Of a stretch of 5,131 nucleotides of DNA, positions 1 through 5,086 are shown piece after piece. Source of the stretch: an uncultured Chromatiaceae bacterium (GTDB lineage: Bacteria > Pseudomonadota > Gammaproteobacteria > Enterobacterales > Alteromonadaceae); the NCBI GenBank assembly GCA_946482615.1, contig CAMLSF010000223.1:1-5131 (forward strand), in the 5' to 3' direction. Position numbers and translations under genes: made by a program. How positions within the stretch are numbered: the first letter of the stretch is position 1; each line of letters starts with the position of its first letter. The notes under the pieces are model-generated. The model was not told where the DNA came from. It made no database searches and saw only the letters and a program-made list of their open reading frames with translations.

Positions 1-675
1 GTAGGAGGCGACGGCAATATGCTCGGCGCCGCGCGGGTGCTGGCACGTTTTGGTGTGGCAGTGTTAGGAGTGAACCGAGGCAACTTAGGTTTTTTAACCG
101 ATTTATCCCCTGAAGATTTTGAAATTCCTTTAGCCGCTGTGTTAGCGGGTAATTTTGTTACTGAAAAGCGCAACTTGCTGGAAGTGGAAGTCTACCGCAA
201 TGACTGCGTCAAAAGCAGTAACAGCGCCGTCAACGAAGCCGTGCTGCACGCCGACAAAGTGGCGCATATGATTGAGTTTGAGGCTCATATCAATGGCGAA
301 TTTGTCTTTAGTCAGCGCTCTGATGGTTTAATTGTCAGCACCCCCACAGGCTCAACCGCTTATTCCTTATCCGGTGGCGGCCCTATTTTAACGCCTGAGC
401 TGGATGCGATGAGTTTAGTGCCTATGTTCCCTCATACTTTAAGCAGCCGCCCTTTGGTGGTATCAGGCACCAGTGAAATAGTACTGAAAGTATCACCAAG
501 TAACGACGCACATTTACAGGTCAGTTGCGACAGCCATGTGATTCTGGCCGTGATGCCTGGCGATGAGATCCGCATTCGTAAACATCCTAAACCACTGAAA
601 CTGGTGCACCCACCTGGTTACAGCTACTTTAACGTGCTGCGCAACAAACTTGGCTGGGGCAGTAAACTCTACTAA
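1..675 (+). CDS. nadK: NAD kinase, 5'-truncated by window edge
   Basis: NAD kinase phosphorylates NAD to NADP using ATP in the cytoplasm and is the main source of NADP(H). The reading frame is open from base 1, so the gene begins outside the window; 224 residues are visible and about 70 N-terminal residues are missing compared with the roughly 292-residue E. coli enzyme. Numbering the first visible residue as 1, the family motif GGDGN, with its catalytic Asp, lies at residues 2-6, NRGNLGFLT at 25-33, the conserved NE pair at 78-79 and the glycine-rich TPTGSTAY motif at 114-121. The C-terminal SYFN and LGW block also matches the family. The ATG at base 19 is the internal Met after GGDGN and is not the true start. 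No clear terminator follows it; recN starts 79 bp downstream with its own control region. Identification is near certain from motif order and synteny. Confidence 0.97.
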   Translation, partial: VGGDGNMLGAARVLARFGVAVLGVNRGNLGFLTDLSPEDFEIPLAAVLAGNFVTEKRNLLEVEVYRNDCVKSSNSAVNEAVLHADKVAHMIEFEAHINGEFVFSQRSDGLIVSTPTGSTAYSLSGGGPILTPELDAMSLVPMFPHTLSSRPLVVSGTSEIVLKVSPSNDAHLQVSCDSHVILAVMPGDEIRIRKHPKPLKLVHPPGYSYFNVLRNKLGWGSKLY

Positions 676-695
676 AAAATCTCTGCACTACTCCC

Positions 696-724
696 TTGCT
701 AAAGGCTGAATTACTGTATAAATT
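696..724 (+). promoter_or_regulatory. candidate recN promoter overlapping the LexA box
   Basis: A -35-like TTGCTA at 696-701 is followed by an AT-rich -10 region around 717-724 (TATAAATT). The exact -10 hexamer is uncertain: ATAAAT at 718-723 gives a 16-bp spacer and TAAATT at 719-724 gives 17. The -10 lies inside the LexA box, the arrangement expected when a repressor blocks RNA polymerase. Both elements are read from sequence; the start of transcription is inferred. Confidence 0.5.
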
Positions 725-729
725 AACAG
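714..729 (+). promoter_or_regulatory. LexA-binding SOS box upstream of recN
   Basis: The 16-base CTGTATAAATTAACAG has the exact CTG-N10-CAG form of the gammaproteobacterial SOS box, with an AT-rich centre close to the consensus CTGTATATAAATACAG. It ends 25 bp before the recN start codon and overlaps the likely -10 element. recN is one of the classic strongly induced SOS genes, so the location agrees with the known regulon. E. coli recN has more than one box; I see only one convincing copy here. Confidence 0.88.
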
Positions 730-754
730 TTATTCAGTAGAAGGGAGTTGGACC

Positions 755-2422
755 ATGCTCAATCATCTGCATATCAGCAACTTTGCCATAGTACGTGCGC
801 TGGAACTCGACTGGCGCAGCGGCATGACCACCATCACAGGCGAAACAGGCGCAGGTAAGTCTATAGCTTTAGATGCGTTGTCTTTATGTTTAGGCGACCG
901 TGCCGATGGTTTAGTAGTACGCCCGGGTTGTGATAAAGCCGACATAGTCGCTACTTTTGATATCAGTCAGTTGGATGCTGCTCAGCACTGGCTGGCTGAA
1001 CAAGATCTCGCCATGGGCAATGAATGTATAGTGCGCCGTGTGGTGGGTAGCGAAGGCCGCTCCCGTGGTTATATCAATGGCGTGCAAGTGCCGGCTCAAC
1101 AATTAAAAGCTTTGGGCCATCATCTGCTGAGTATTCATGGCCAGCATGCCCATCAACTGTTATTAAAATCCGAGCACCAGCGTCAGTTACTGGACGCTTA
1201 TGCCGATACCCGCTCTGCTTTAGCGGATTGCCGTCAGTACTTCAAAGCCTGGCAGCAACTGAAGCAGGAATATGCCGAACTGCAAAGTAGTCAGCAGCAA
1301 CGGGAAGCACAACGTCAGTTGCTGGAATATCAGGTGGCTGAACTGGACCAGTTTGCACCAGGTGCAGATGAGTTTGCCGAACTGGAAACTGAACATCAGC
1401 GTTTAAGCAACAGCCACAGCCTGATCCAGGCCAGTCAACAGGCTTTACAACTGGCGTATGACGATGAAGAGGCCAACAGCTATCGTTTATTAAGCCATGC
1501 CTGCCAGCAACTGGACGACTTTATCGACGTAGACCCAACTTTAGCCCCCATTCACCAGATGCTGAGCGAAGCTTTAGTACAAATTGAAGAAGCGGGCCGT
1601 GAATTACGCCGTTACAGTGAAAAAGTAGATATAGATCCGGAACGTTTAGCCGACATTGATCAGCGTTTAAGCCAGTGGCTCAGTTTAAGCCGTAAACATC
1701 AAATCCCCAACGATCAGCTGGCTTTATTCCATCAGCAATTATCCCGGCAGTTATCAGAGCTGGCTGGCGATGATGATCGCATAGTTGAACTTCAGCTTGA
1801 AATTCAGCAGGCGCAGCAACTCTATTGTCAGGCCGCTGAAATAGTCTCTGATTTGCGTAAATCTGCTGCTTTGGAGTTATCCGATAAAATTGCCCGCAGC
1901 ATGGCTGAACTCAGTATGGCTAACGGTAAATTTTATATAGCAGTGGAAAGTGCTGGCATAGATAAAGCCAATGCCTCTGGCTGGGATCAGGTCGATTTTC
2001 TGGTCAGCACCAACCCGGGCCAACCTTTGCAAGCCTTACACAAAGTAGCCTCAGGCGGTGAGTTATCCCGTATCAGCCTGGCTATTCAGGTTATTTTGGC
2101 TGGTAAGGTCACCACTCCTACACTGATTTTTGATGAAGTGGACGTTGGCATCAGTGGCCCTGTAGCCGCTGGTGTCGGTCGATTATTGCGTCAATTGGGC
2201 GAATCGACTCAGGTGATTTGTGTCACTCACTTACCTCAAGTCGCCAGTCAGGGCCACCATCAGTTATTTGTCGAAAAATACACTGACGGTATAGCGACAG
2301 AAACCCGTATTCGTGAACTTGCCGATGAAGAGCGGGTGCAGGAAATAGCCCGTTTACTGGCAGGTGAAAACGTCAGCGCGAATGCGATTGCCAATGCCCG
2401 GGAATTATTATGCGCACCTTAA
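755..2422 (+). CDS. recN: DNA repair protein RecN
   Basis: RecN is an SMC-like cytoplasmic ATPase that acts early in recombinational repair of double-strand breaks, holding DNA ends or sister chromatids together with RecA. The 555-residue length is close to the 553 of E. coli. The N-terminal ATPase half has Walker A GETGAGKS at residues 29-36 within a typical RecN opening (LHISNFAIV). The central region, about residues 150-370, is rich in Gln, Glu and Leu as expected for the coiled-coil arms. The C-terminal half has the ABC signature with SGGE at 433-436, Walker B LIFDE at 457-461 with D460 and E461, and the switch histidine in VTHLPQVA at H492. The ATG at 755 is preceded by AAGGGAG at 741-747, a good Shine-Dalgarno site at 7-bp spacing. 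A LexA box just upstream indicates SOS induction. No frameshift or missing motif is seen. Confidence 0.98.
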   Translation: MLNHLHISNFAIVRALELDWRSGMTTITGETGAGKSIALDALSLCLGDRADGLVVRPGCDKADIVATFDISQLDAAQHWLAEQDLAMGNECIVRRVVGSEGRSRGYINGVQVPAQQLKALGHHLLSIHGQHAHQLLLKSEHQRQLLDAYADTRSALADCRQYFKAWQQLKQEYAELQSSQQQREAQRQLLEYQVAELDQFAPGADEFAELETEHQRLSNSHSLIQASQQALQLAYDDEEANSYRLLSHACQQLDDFIDVDPTLAPIHQMLSEALVQIEEAGRELRRYSEKVDIDPERLADIDQRLSQWLSLSRKHQIPNDQLALFHQQLSRQLSELAGDDDRIVELQLEIQQAQQLYCQAAEIVSDLRKSAALELSDKIARSMAELSMANGKFYIAVESAGIDKANASGWDQVDFLVSTNPGQPLQALHKVASGGELSRISLAIQVILAGKVTTPTLIFDEVDVGISGPVAAGVGRLLRQLGESTQVICVTHLPQVASQGHHQLFVEKYTDGIATETRIRELADEERVQEIARLLAGENVSANAIANARELLCAP

Positions 2423-2490
2423 AACAGAGCTTGTGCAATTATTTCTGACTGACAAGAACTTAGCGAAAACACTTAGGTCTGATTAAGGCT

Positions 2491-2519
2491 TTAATTTCAG
2501 CCCAAGCTTGCGGTATGAT
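2491..2519 (+). promoter_or_regulatory. candidate bamE promoter
   Basis: TATGAT at 2514-2519 matches the sigma70 -10 consensus at five of six positions, and a weak -35-like TTAATT at 2491-2496 lies 17 bp upstream. Transcription would begin near 2526, leaving a leader of about 12-24 nt depending on the bamE start chosen. The -35 is poor, so this is a candidate only. If real, it lets bamE be expressed independently of SOS-controlled recN. Confidence 0.42.
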
Positions 2520-2549
2520 GCCGTCAGACTTATTCAGATGAAGAGACAG

Positions 2550-2900
2550 ATGAAAGCAGTAGTGAAAACGGCCCTTGTGTTGGCCACAGCATTGACTCTG
2601 GGTGCTTGCAGCAGTTGGATTTACCGGATTGATATACCACAAGGTAACTTTCTGGAACAAAAAGACATCGACAAACTGCGTGTTCAAATGACAAAAGAAC
2701 AGGTACGTTTTGTGTTAGGTAACCCTGTTGCTGAAAACGCTTTTGACGACGACATCTGGCATTATTTTTATGCGTTAAAAGGTGGTCGTGGTGAAAACTT
2801 TGAAAAACAAATGGTCGCTCAGTTCAAAGACGACAAGTTAGTCGATATTACCGGTGATTTCAAAAAGCCAGAAAACTTCAATACCCCGCTGGATAAGTAA
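2550..2900 (+). CDS. bamE: Outer membrane protein assembly factor BamE (SmpA/OmlA lipoprotein)
   Basis: BamE is a small lipoprotein of the BAM complex, which inserts beta-barrel proteins into the outer membrane from the periplasmic side. From the ATG at 2550 the protein is 116 residues, close to the family size. It begins with a short lipoprotein signal: basic MKAVVK, a hydrophobic stretch, then lipobox LGAC with the lipidated Cys at residue 20. The residue after Cys is Ser, compatible with sorting to the outer membrane. The mature part carries the family pattern YRIDIPQGNFL (25-35), a helix with LRVQMTKEQV, then LGNPV and a WHYFY strand. Start choice: an in-frame ATG at 2538 would add MKRQ and also gives a plausible signal. 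A GAAGAGA stretch lies just before 2550, with a short spacing. An in-frame TTG at 2508 lies upstream of the predicted transcription start and is unlikely. Gene identity is very secure; the start is less so. Confidence 0.95.
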   Translation: MKAVVKTALVLATALTLGACSSWIYRIDIPQGNFLEQKDIDKLRVQMTKEQVRFVLGNPVAENAFDDDIWHYFYALKGGRGENFEKQMVAQFKDDKLVDITGDFKKPENFNTPLDK

Positions 2901-2907
2901 TGTTGTG

Positions 2908-2935
2908 CGGGGTCAAAGTTCAGACTCTGACCCCG
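2908..2935. repeat. REP-like stem-loop between convergent bamE and ratB
   Basis: The arms CGGGGTCA (2908-2915) and TGACCCCG (2928-2935) pair perfectly over 8 bp. After one A-C mismatch three more pairs form (AGT with ACT), closing a TCAG loop at 2920-2923. It begins 7 bp after the bamE stop and lies about 37 bp beyond the ratB stop on the opposite strand. It may act as a bidirectional transcription barrier or mRNA 3' end stabiliser. No T-run follows on either strand, so it is not a standard intrinsic terminator. GGGGTCA/TGACCCC ends resemble small palindromes associated with REP-type transposases in gammaproteobacteria; that link is from memory and is an inference. Confidence 0.6.
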
Positions 2936-2972
2936 AAGCAACCACAACCTGACGCTATTTTACTGCAGTTAT

Positions 2973-3338
2973 TTACTCCTGGTGATGGGAGTCGGAATCA
3001 GCGCCCTGTCCCTGCTGCGGTCTGCCCCCTGTGGTTTTATTCGCTCTGCCCTCGTCCTTGGCTTTTTCAGCACGGCGACGACGCATATCTTTTGGATCGG
3101 CAATTAAAGGCCGGTAAATTTCAATACGATCACCGGCTTTAGGCACTTCGTTCAGTTTGCAGGTCCGGCTCCAGATCCCGACTTTATTCTGACTTAAATC
3201 AATTTCCGGAAAAGCTGACAGCATGCCGGACTGCTGAATGATCTGCTCTACTGTTGCAGCGGCGTCCACAGTTAAACTCAGTAAACTTTGTTTGGCAGCA
3301 GTAGCATAAGCCAGTTCTACCGCTTTAGTTTCAGCCAT
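2973..3338 (-). CDS. ratB: RnfH-family ubiquitin-like protein RatB
   Basis: This is a 121-residue protein of the RnfH/RatB family (UPF0125), which adopts a small beta-grasp, ubiquitin-like fold. The biochemical role is not established; the gene is regularly paired with ratA. The family pattern is clear: an N-terminal VELAYAT strand, a VEQIIQQSG helix near residue 30, VGIWSR at 53-58, then GDRIEIYRPLIADPK at 69-83 followed by RRRRAEKAK. The last 25 or so residues are polar and low complexity (rich in Gly, Gln, Asp and His) and are probably disordered. The start chosen is the ATG at 3338, preceded at 6-bp spacing by GGAG; a longer in-frame extension upstream lies inside ratA and lacks support. 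The gene overlaps the 3' end of ratA by 8 bp, so the two are probably translated in a coupled way from one mRNA. Confidence 0.94.
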   Translation of the reverse strand: MAETKAVELAYATAAKQSLLSLTVDAAATVEQIIQQSGMLSAFPEIDLSQNKVGIWSRTCKLNEVPKAGDRIEIYRPLIADPKDMRRRRAEKAKDEGRANKTTGGRPQQGQGADSDSHHQE

Positions 3339-3774
3339 GTTGCTCTCCGTACACTTGTTTAGCTCTTTGGGTAAAAGCACCCACCATAGCCGCGGTTAAC
3401 TCGTTGAAAATTTTACCAAAAGCAAATTCGACCAGTTTATTGGAAAACTCAAAATCCAAAGCCAGCACCACTTTACAGGCGTCGTCACTTAAGGGCACAA
3501 AGGTCCAGCCACCGGACAAAGATTTAAAAGGACCGGATTCCAGCTGCATCTGAATTTGCGAGTCTGTGACCAAAGTATTTCGGGTGGTAAATTCCTGACT
3601 GATGCCCGCCTTTTTTACCTCTAACTTAGCCAGCATCTGCTCTGCAGATTGCTGCAAAATTTGTGCTTTAGCGCATCCGGGTAAAAATTCCGGATAACGT
3701 GGTACATCGTTCACCAGCTCAAACATCTGGCGCGCGCTGTAAAAAACCAGTGCGCTGCGCTCAATTTGTGGCAT
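3331..3774 (-). CDS. ratA: Ribosome association toxin RatA (START/COQ10-like domain)
   Basis: RatA is a 147-residue protein of the SRPBCC (START/Bet v1-like, COQ10) superfamily. In E. coli RatA was described as binding the 50S subunit and blocking 70S assembly, and in some pathogenic strains the homologue (PasT) is linked to stress tolerance; a role in ubiquinone or respiration, like eukaryotic Coq10, has also been proposed. Seen here are MPQIERSALV at the start, VNDVPRYPEFLPGC at 21-34, KAGISQEFTTRN at 55-66, GPFKSLSGGW at 81-90, LDFEF at 106-110 and the long amphipathic C-terminal helix to residue 143, a full-length match to the family. The ATG at 3774 has GGGGAG 5 bp upstream; an upstream in-frame Met (3828) would add an unlikely Arg/Leu-rich extension and is rejected. 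It is first in a two-gene unit with ratB, divergent from smpB. Which cellular role applies here cannot be told from sequence. Confidence 0.95.
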   Translation of the reverse strand: MPQIERSALVFYSARQMFELVNDVPRYPEFLPGCAKAQILQQSAEQMLAKLEVKKAGISQEFTTRNTLVTDSQIQMQLESGPFKSLSGGWTFVPLSDDACKVVLALDFEFSNKLVEFAFGKIFNELTAAMVGAFTQRAKQVYGEQHG

Positions 3775-3800
3775 ACTCTCTCCCCTTAATGCAGGCGGCG

Positions 3801-3828
3801 ATTGTAACAGAATTAGCCGCAGCCTCAA
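3801..3828 (-). promoter_or_regulatory. predicted sigma70 promoter for ratA-ratB
   Basis: On the minus strand, TTGAGG (3828-3823) is followed by a 16-bp spacer and TACAAT (3806-3801), which matches the -10 consensus at five of six positions. TG one base upstream of the -10 makes it an extended -10 (TGTTACAAT). Transcription would start near 3794, about 20 nt before the ratA ATG, leaving just enough room for the GGGGAG ribosome site. Of the promoters proposed in this window this one fits the consensus best. Confidence 0.62.
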
Positions 3829-3894
3829 TGTCCCAGGCGCAAGCCTTTTGCCATAAAATTTCTTGGCTTTTAAGAGTTAATTCGTTCAGCAAAG

Positions 3895-4377
3895 ATGAGC
3901 AAAAAACAAAGCAACAAAAATCAGGGCGGCACCATAGCCCAGAACAGAAAAGCACGGCACGACTATTTCCTCGAAGAGCGTTTCGAAGCGGGCATGTGCC
4001 TGCAAGGCTGGGAAATTAAAAGTATCCGTGAAGGCAAAGCCAATTTGTCCGACTCCTACGTCATTTTAAAAGATGGCGAAGCTTTTTTAATTGGTGCACA
4101 AATTCAGGCGCTGCACAGCGCATCCTCTCATGTGGTCTGCGATCCGGAGCGTTCACGCAAATTGTTATTAAACAAGCGTGAACTGAACAAACTGGTCGGC
4201 AAAAAAGAGCAGGACGGTTACACCTTAATAGCTACCTCCATGTACTGGAAAGCCTGCTGGGTGAAACTGGAGTTCTACCTGGCCAAAGGTAAAAAGCACT
4301 TCGACAAGCGTGACGACATCAAAGACAGAGACTGGTCGCGCGAAAAAGAACGGATGATGAAACACAGCAAAAGATAA
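3895..4377 (+). CDS. smpB: SsrA-binding protein SmpB
   Basis: SmpB binds tmRNA and brings it to the empty A site of ribosomes stalled without a stop codon, allowing trans-translation and release. The 160-residue length equals that of E. coli. The OB-fold core shows [13 protein letters not shown] (21-33), LQGWEIKS (36-43), KANLSDSYV (48-56), [15 protein letters not shown] (79-93) and [17 protein letters not shown] (118-134). The C-terminal tail that enters the mRNA channel is intact: [12 protein letters not shown] at 136-147, with the conserved Trp at 147, then a basic end. The start is fixed by homology (MSKK then the N-terminal basic segment). No good Shine-Dalgarno motif lies before this ATG, which is unusual beside the strong sites of ratA and ratB. 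I see no convincing promoter in the 120-bp divergent gap on this strand. ssrA begins 167 bp after the stop, the standard pairing. Confidence 0.98.
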   Translation: MSKKQSNKNQGGTIAQNRKARHDYFLEERFEAGMCLQGWEIKSIREGKANLSDSYVILKDGEAFLIGAQIQALHSASSHVVCDPERSRKLLLNKRELNKLVGKKEQDGYTLIATSMYWKACWVKLEFYLAKGKKHFDKRDDIKDRDWSREKERMMKHSKR

Positions 4378-4477
4378 TTGTTGTGGGCATCTTCCCCACT
4401 GCAGCTTGAGATTGTTCAATTCATCACCATATAGAGTAATAACAGCCAGAAGCAGCAAGAAAACACCAGTTCTCAGC

Positions 4478-4506
4478 TTGCTGCCTTGAACTGCAGAGCG
4501 TAGAAT
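4478..4506 (+). promoter_or_regulatory. ssrA: candidate ssrA promoter
   Basis: TAGAAT at 4501-4506 matches the -10 consensus at five of six positions and sits exactly 17 bp after a -35-like TTGCTG at 4478-4483. The bases just after the -10 (GCGC) are GC-rich, as at stable-RNA promoters sensitive to ppGpp. Transcription would begin near 4513, giving a leader of about 32 nt that RNase P would remove to make the mature 5' end. The leader could form a small hairpin, AACAC/GTGTT around an AGAA loop (4513-4526). A second, weaker candidate lies upstream: TTGAGA at 4406-4411 and TATAGA at 4430-4435, 18 bp apart. Confidence 0.55.
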
Positions 4507-4544
4507 GCGCTCAACACAGAAGTGTTCAGAAGACAAAAGAATTC

Positions 4545-4903
4545 GGGGCCGATACTGGATTCGACGGGATTCACGAACTCTTAGGTGCATGCCGAGGTGC
4601 GGTAGGCCTCGTAAAAAAGCCGCAAACTAGTAGTCGCAAACGACGAAACTTACGCAATCGCTGCCTAATAAGCAGTAGATGCTCTCCCCCCCGCGCATGC
4701 CTGTAAGCCGGGATTTTGGGAGATCACCCCTAACAGGATCGCATGGCGGCTTTGTCCGGAGCCAAGATGCTAAAACCAATCGGACTCGCCCGACGATAGC
4801 CTGCCAGTTGGCGCTCATAGGGTTAACTAAATAACTGGATAAGCATGTAGTACCGACGAACTAGGTTTTTCGGACGGGGGTTCAAATCCCCCCGGCTCCA
4901 CCA
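4545..4903 (+). ncRNA. ssrA: tmRNA (SsrA, 10Sa RNA), one-piece
   Basis: tmRNA acts as both tRNA and mRNA to rescue stalled ribosomes and tag the unfinished protein for proteolysis. The 359-nt RNA starts with GGGGCCGATACTGGATTCGA and ends with encoded CCA at 4901-4903. Acceptor stem GGGGCCG (4545-4551) pairs with CGGCTCC (4893-4899) and keeps the G3-U70 wobble that alanyl-tRNA synthetase reads, with an A discriminator. The T arm is GGGGG/CCCCC around TTCAAAT (4876-4892). The PK1 region GAGGTGCGGTAGGCCTC followed by AGCCGC is preserved. The UAGUC determinant at 4631-4635 precedes the resume codon, and the tag reading frame runs 4636-4668. Further paired elements follow, including TCTCCC (4683-4688) with GGGAGA (4718-4723), and the conserved AAGCATGTAGTACCGA near the 3' domain. 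It is a standard single-molecule, not a two-piece permuted, tmRNA. Its partner smpB is immediately upstream. Confidence 0.98.
4636..4671 (+). other. tmRNA tag reading frame encoding ANDETYAIAA
   Basis: The resume codon GCA at 4636 starts the frame GCA AAC GAC GAA ACT TAC, then GCA ATC GCT GCC, followed by tandem TAA TAA stops (4666-4671). With the alanine carried on the tmRNA itself the degradation tag would be AANDETYAIAA. E. coli encodes ANDENYALAA, so Thr replaces Asn at tag position 6 and Ile replaces Leu at position 9 (counting the first Ala as 1). Known family behaviour: the C-terminal LAA is read by ClpX and the AAND...Y part by the SspB adaptor. Asn-Asp and Tyr are retained here. Confidence 0.93.
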
Positions 4904-4950
4904 ATAAAGCAAAAGGCCACCTAACGGTGGCCTTTTGCTTTATTGTGGTT
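4902..4950 (+). terminator. intrinsic terminator of ssrA with exceptionally long stem
   Basis: Core arms GGCCACC (4915-4921) and GGTGGCC (4926-4932) close a TAAC loop and are followed by TTTTGCTTTATT, a clear rho-independent terminator. Pairing continues outward without a mismatch because an A-rich arm precedes the core: C4902-C4921 pair with G4926-G4945, 20 bp in all, reaching into the CCA end of tmRNA. Allowing one bulged C, three more pairs form with the acceptor 3' strand. The symmetry means it could also terminate transcription arriving from the right. Confidence 0.92.
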
Positions 4951-4960
4951 TCGCGGTGGA
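4916..4960. repeat. 45-bp direct repeat, copy 1
   Basis: This segment begins in the left arm of the ssrA terminator (GCCACCTAACGGTGGC) and runs through the T-rich tail to TTCGCGGTGGA. It recurs at 5087-5131 with a single difference, T at 4957 versus C at 5128. The offset is 171 bp. Confidence 0.93.
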
Positions 4961-5066
4961 CGCGAAGCGCCGTTCGGGGTTCAGCCGGAGCTTGCGCAGC
5001 AAGCGGAGACAACGCCCAAAGGGCGGCCTCTCGTTGAAAACGAGAGGTGAGCGGCAAAGCCGCGAA
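4950..5066. repeat. chain of small hairpins in the spacer after ssrA
   Basis: Five perfect stems follow one another: TTCGCG/CGCGAA (4950-4966, loop GTGGA), GCTTGC/GCAAGC (4990-5004, loop GCA), CGCCC/GGGCG (5013-5025, loop AAA), CCTCTCGTT/AACGAGAGG (5027-5047, loop GAA) and GCGGC/GCCGC (5051-5063, loop AAA). The outer TTCGCGG (4950-4956) could instead pair with CCGCGAA (5060-5066), enclosing the whole chain. No credible open reading frame or tRNA is seen here. This looks like a noncoding intergenic repeat or structured RNA/DNA element of unknown role. Confidence 0.7.
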
Positions 5067-5086
5067 TAAATCCCCCCCACTAACCA

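Noticed and set aside
2900..3142. Plus-strand 80-codon open frame after bamE
   Set aside because: It is a shadow of ratB on the other strand and begins inside the stem-loop; its Pro/Gln-rich product resembles no family.
3699..4019. Plus-strand 106-codon open frame overlapping ratA and smpB
   Set aside because: It crosses the divergent control region and is out of frame with smpB, which is clearly the real gene.
4383..4400. Small hairpin GTGGG/CCCAC just after smpB as a terminator
   Set aside because: Only 5 bp with a 7-nt loop and no T-run, so it does not qualify; smpB may read through toward ssrA.
4225..4590. Minus-strand 121-codon open frame over the smpB end and ssrA leader
   Set aside because: It lies antisense to the conserved smpB C-terminus and the tmRNA 5' end, has no recognisable domain and no ribosome site that I can see.
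4827..5057. Minus-strand 76-codon open frame containing VEPGGFEPPS
   Set aside because: It reads antisense through the tmRNA 3' domain and the hairpin spacer. GGFEPP peptides are well-known artefacts of translating the T arm and acceptor region of tRNA-like genes.
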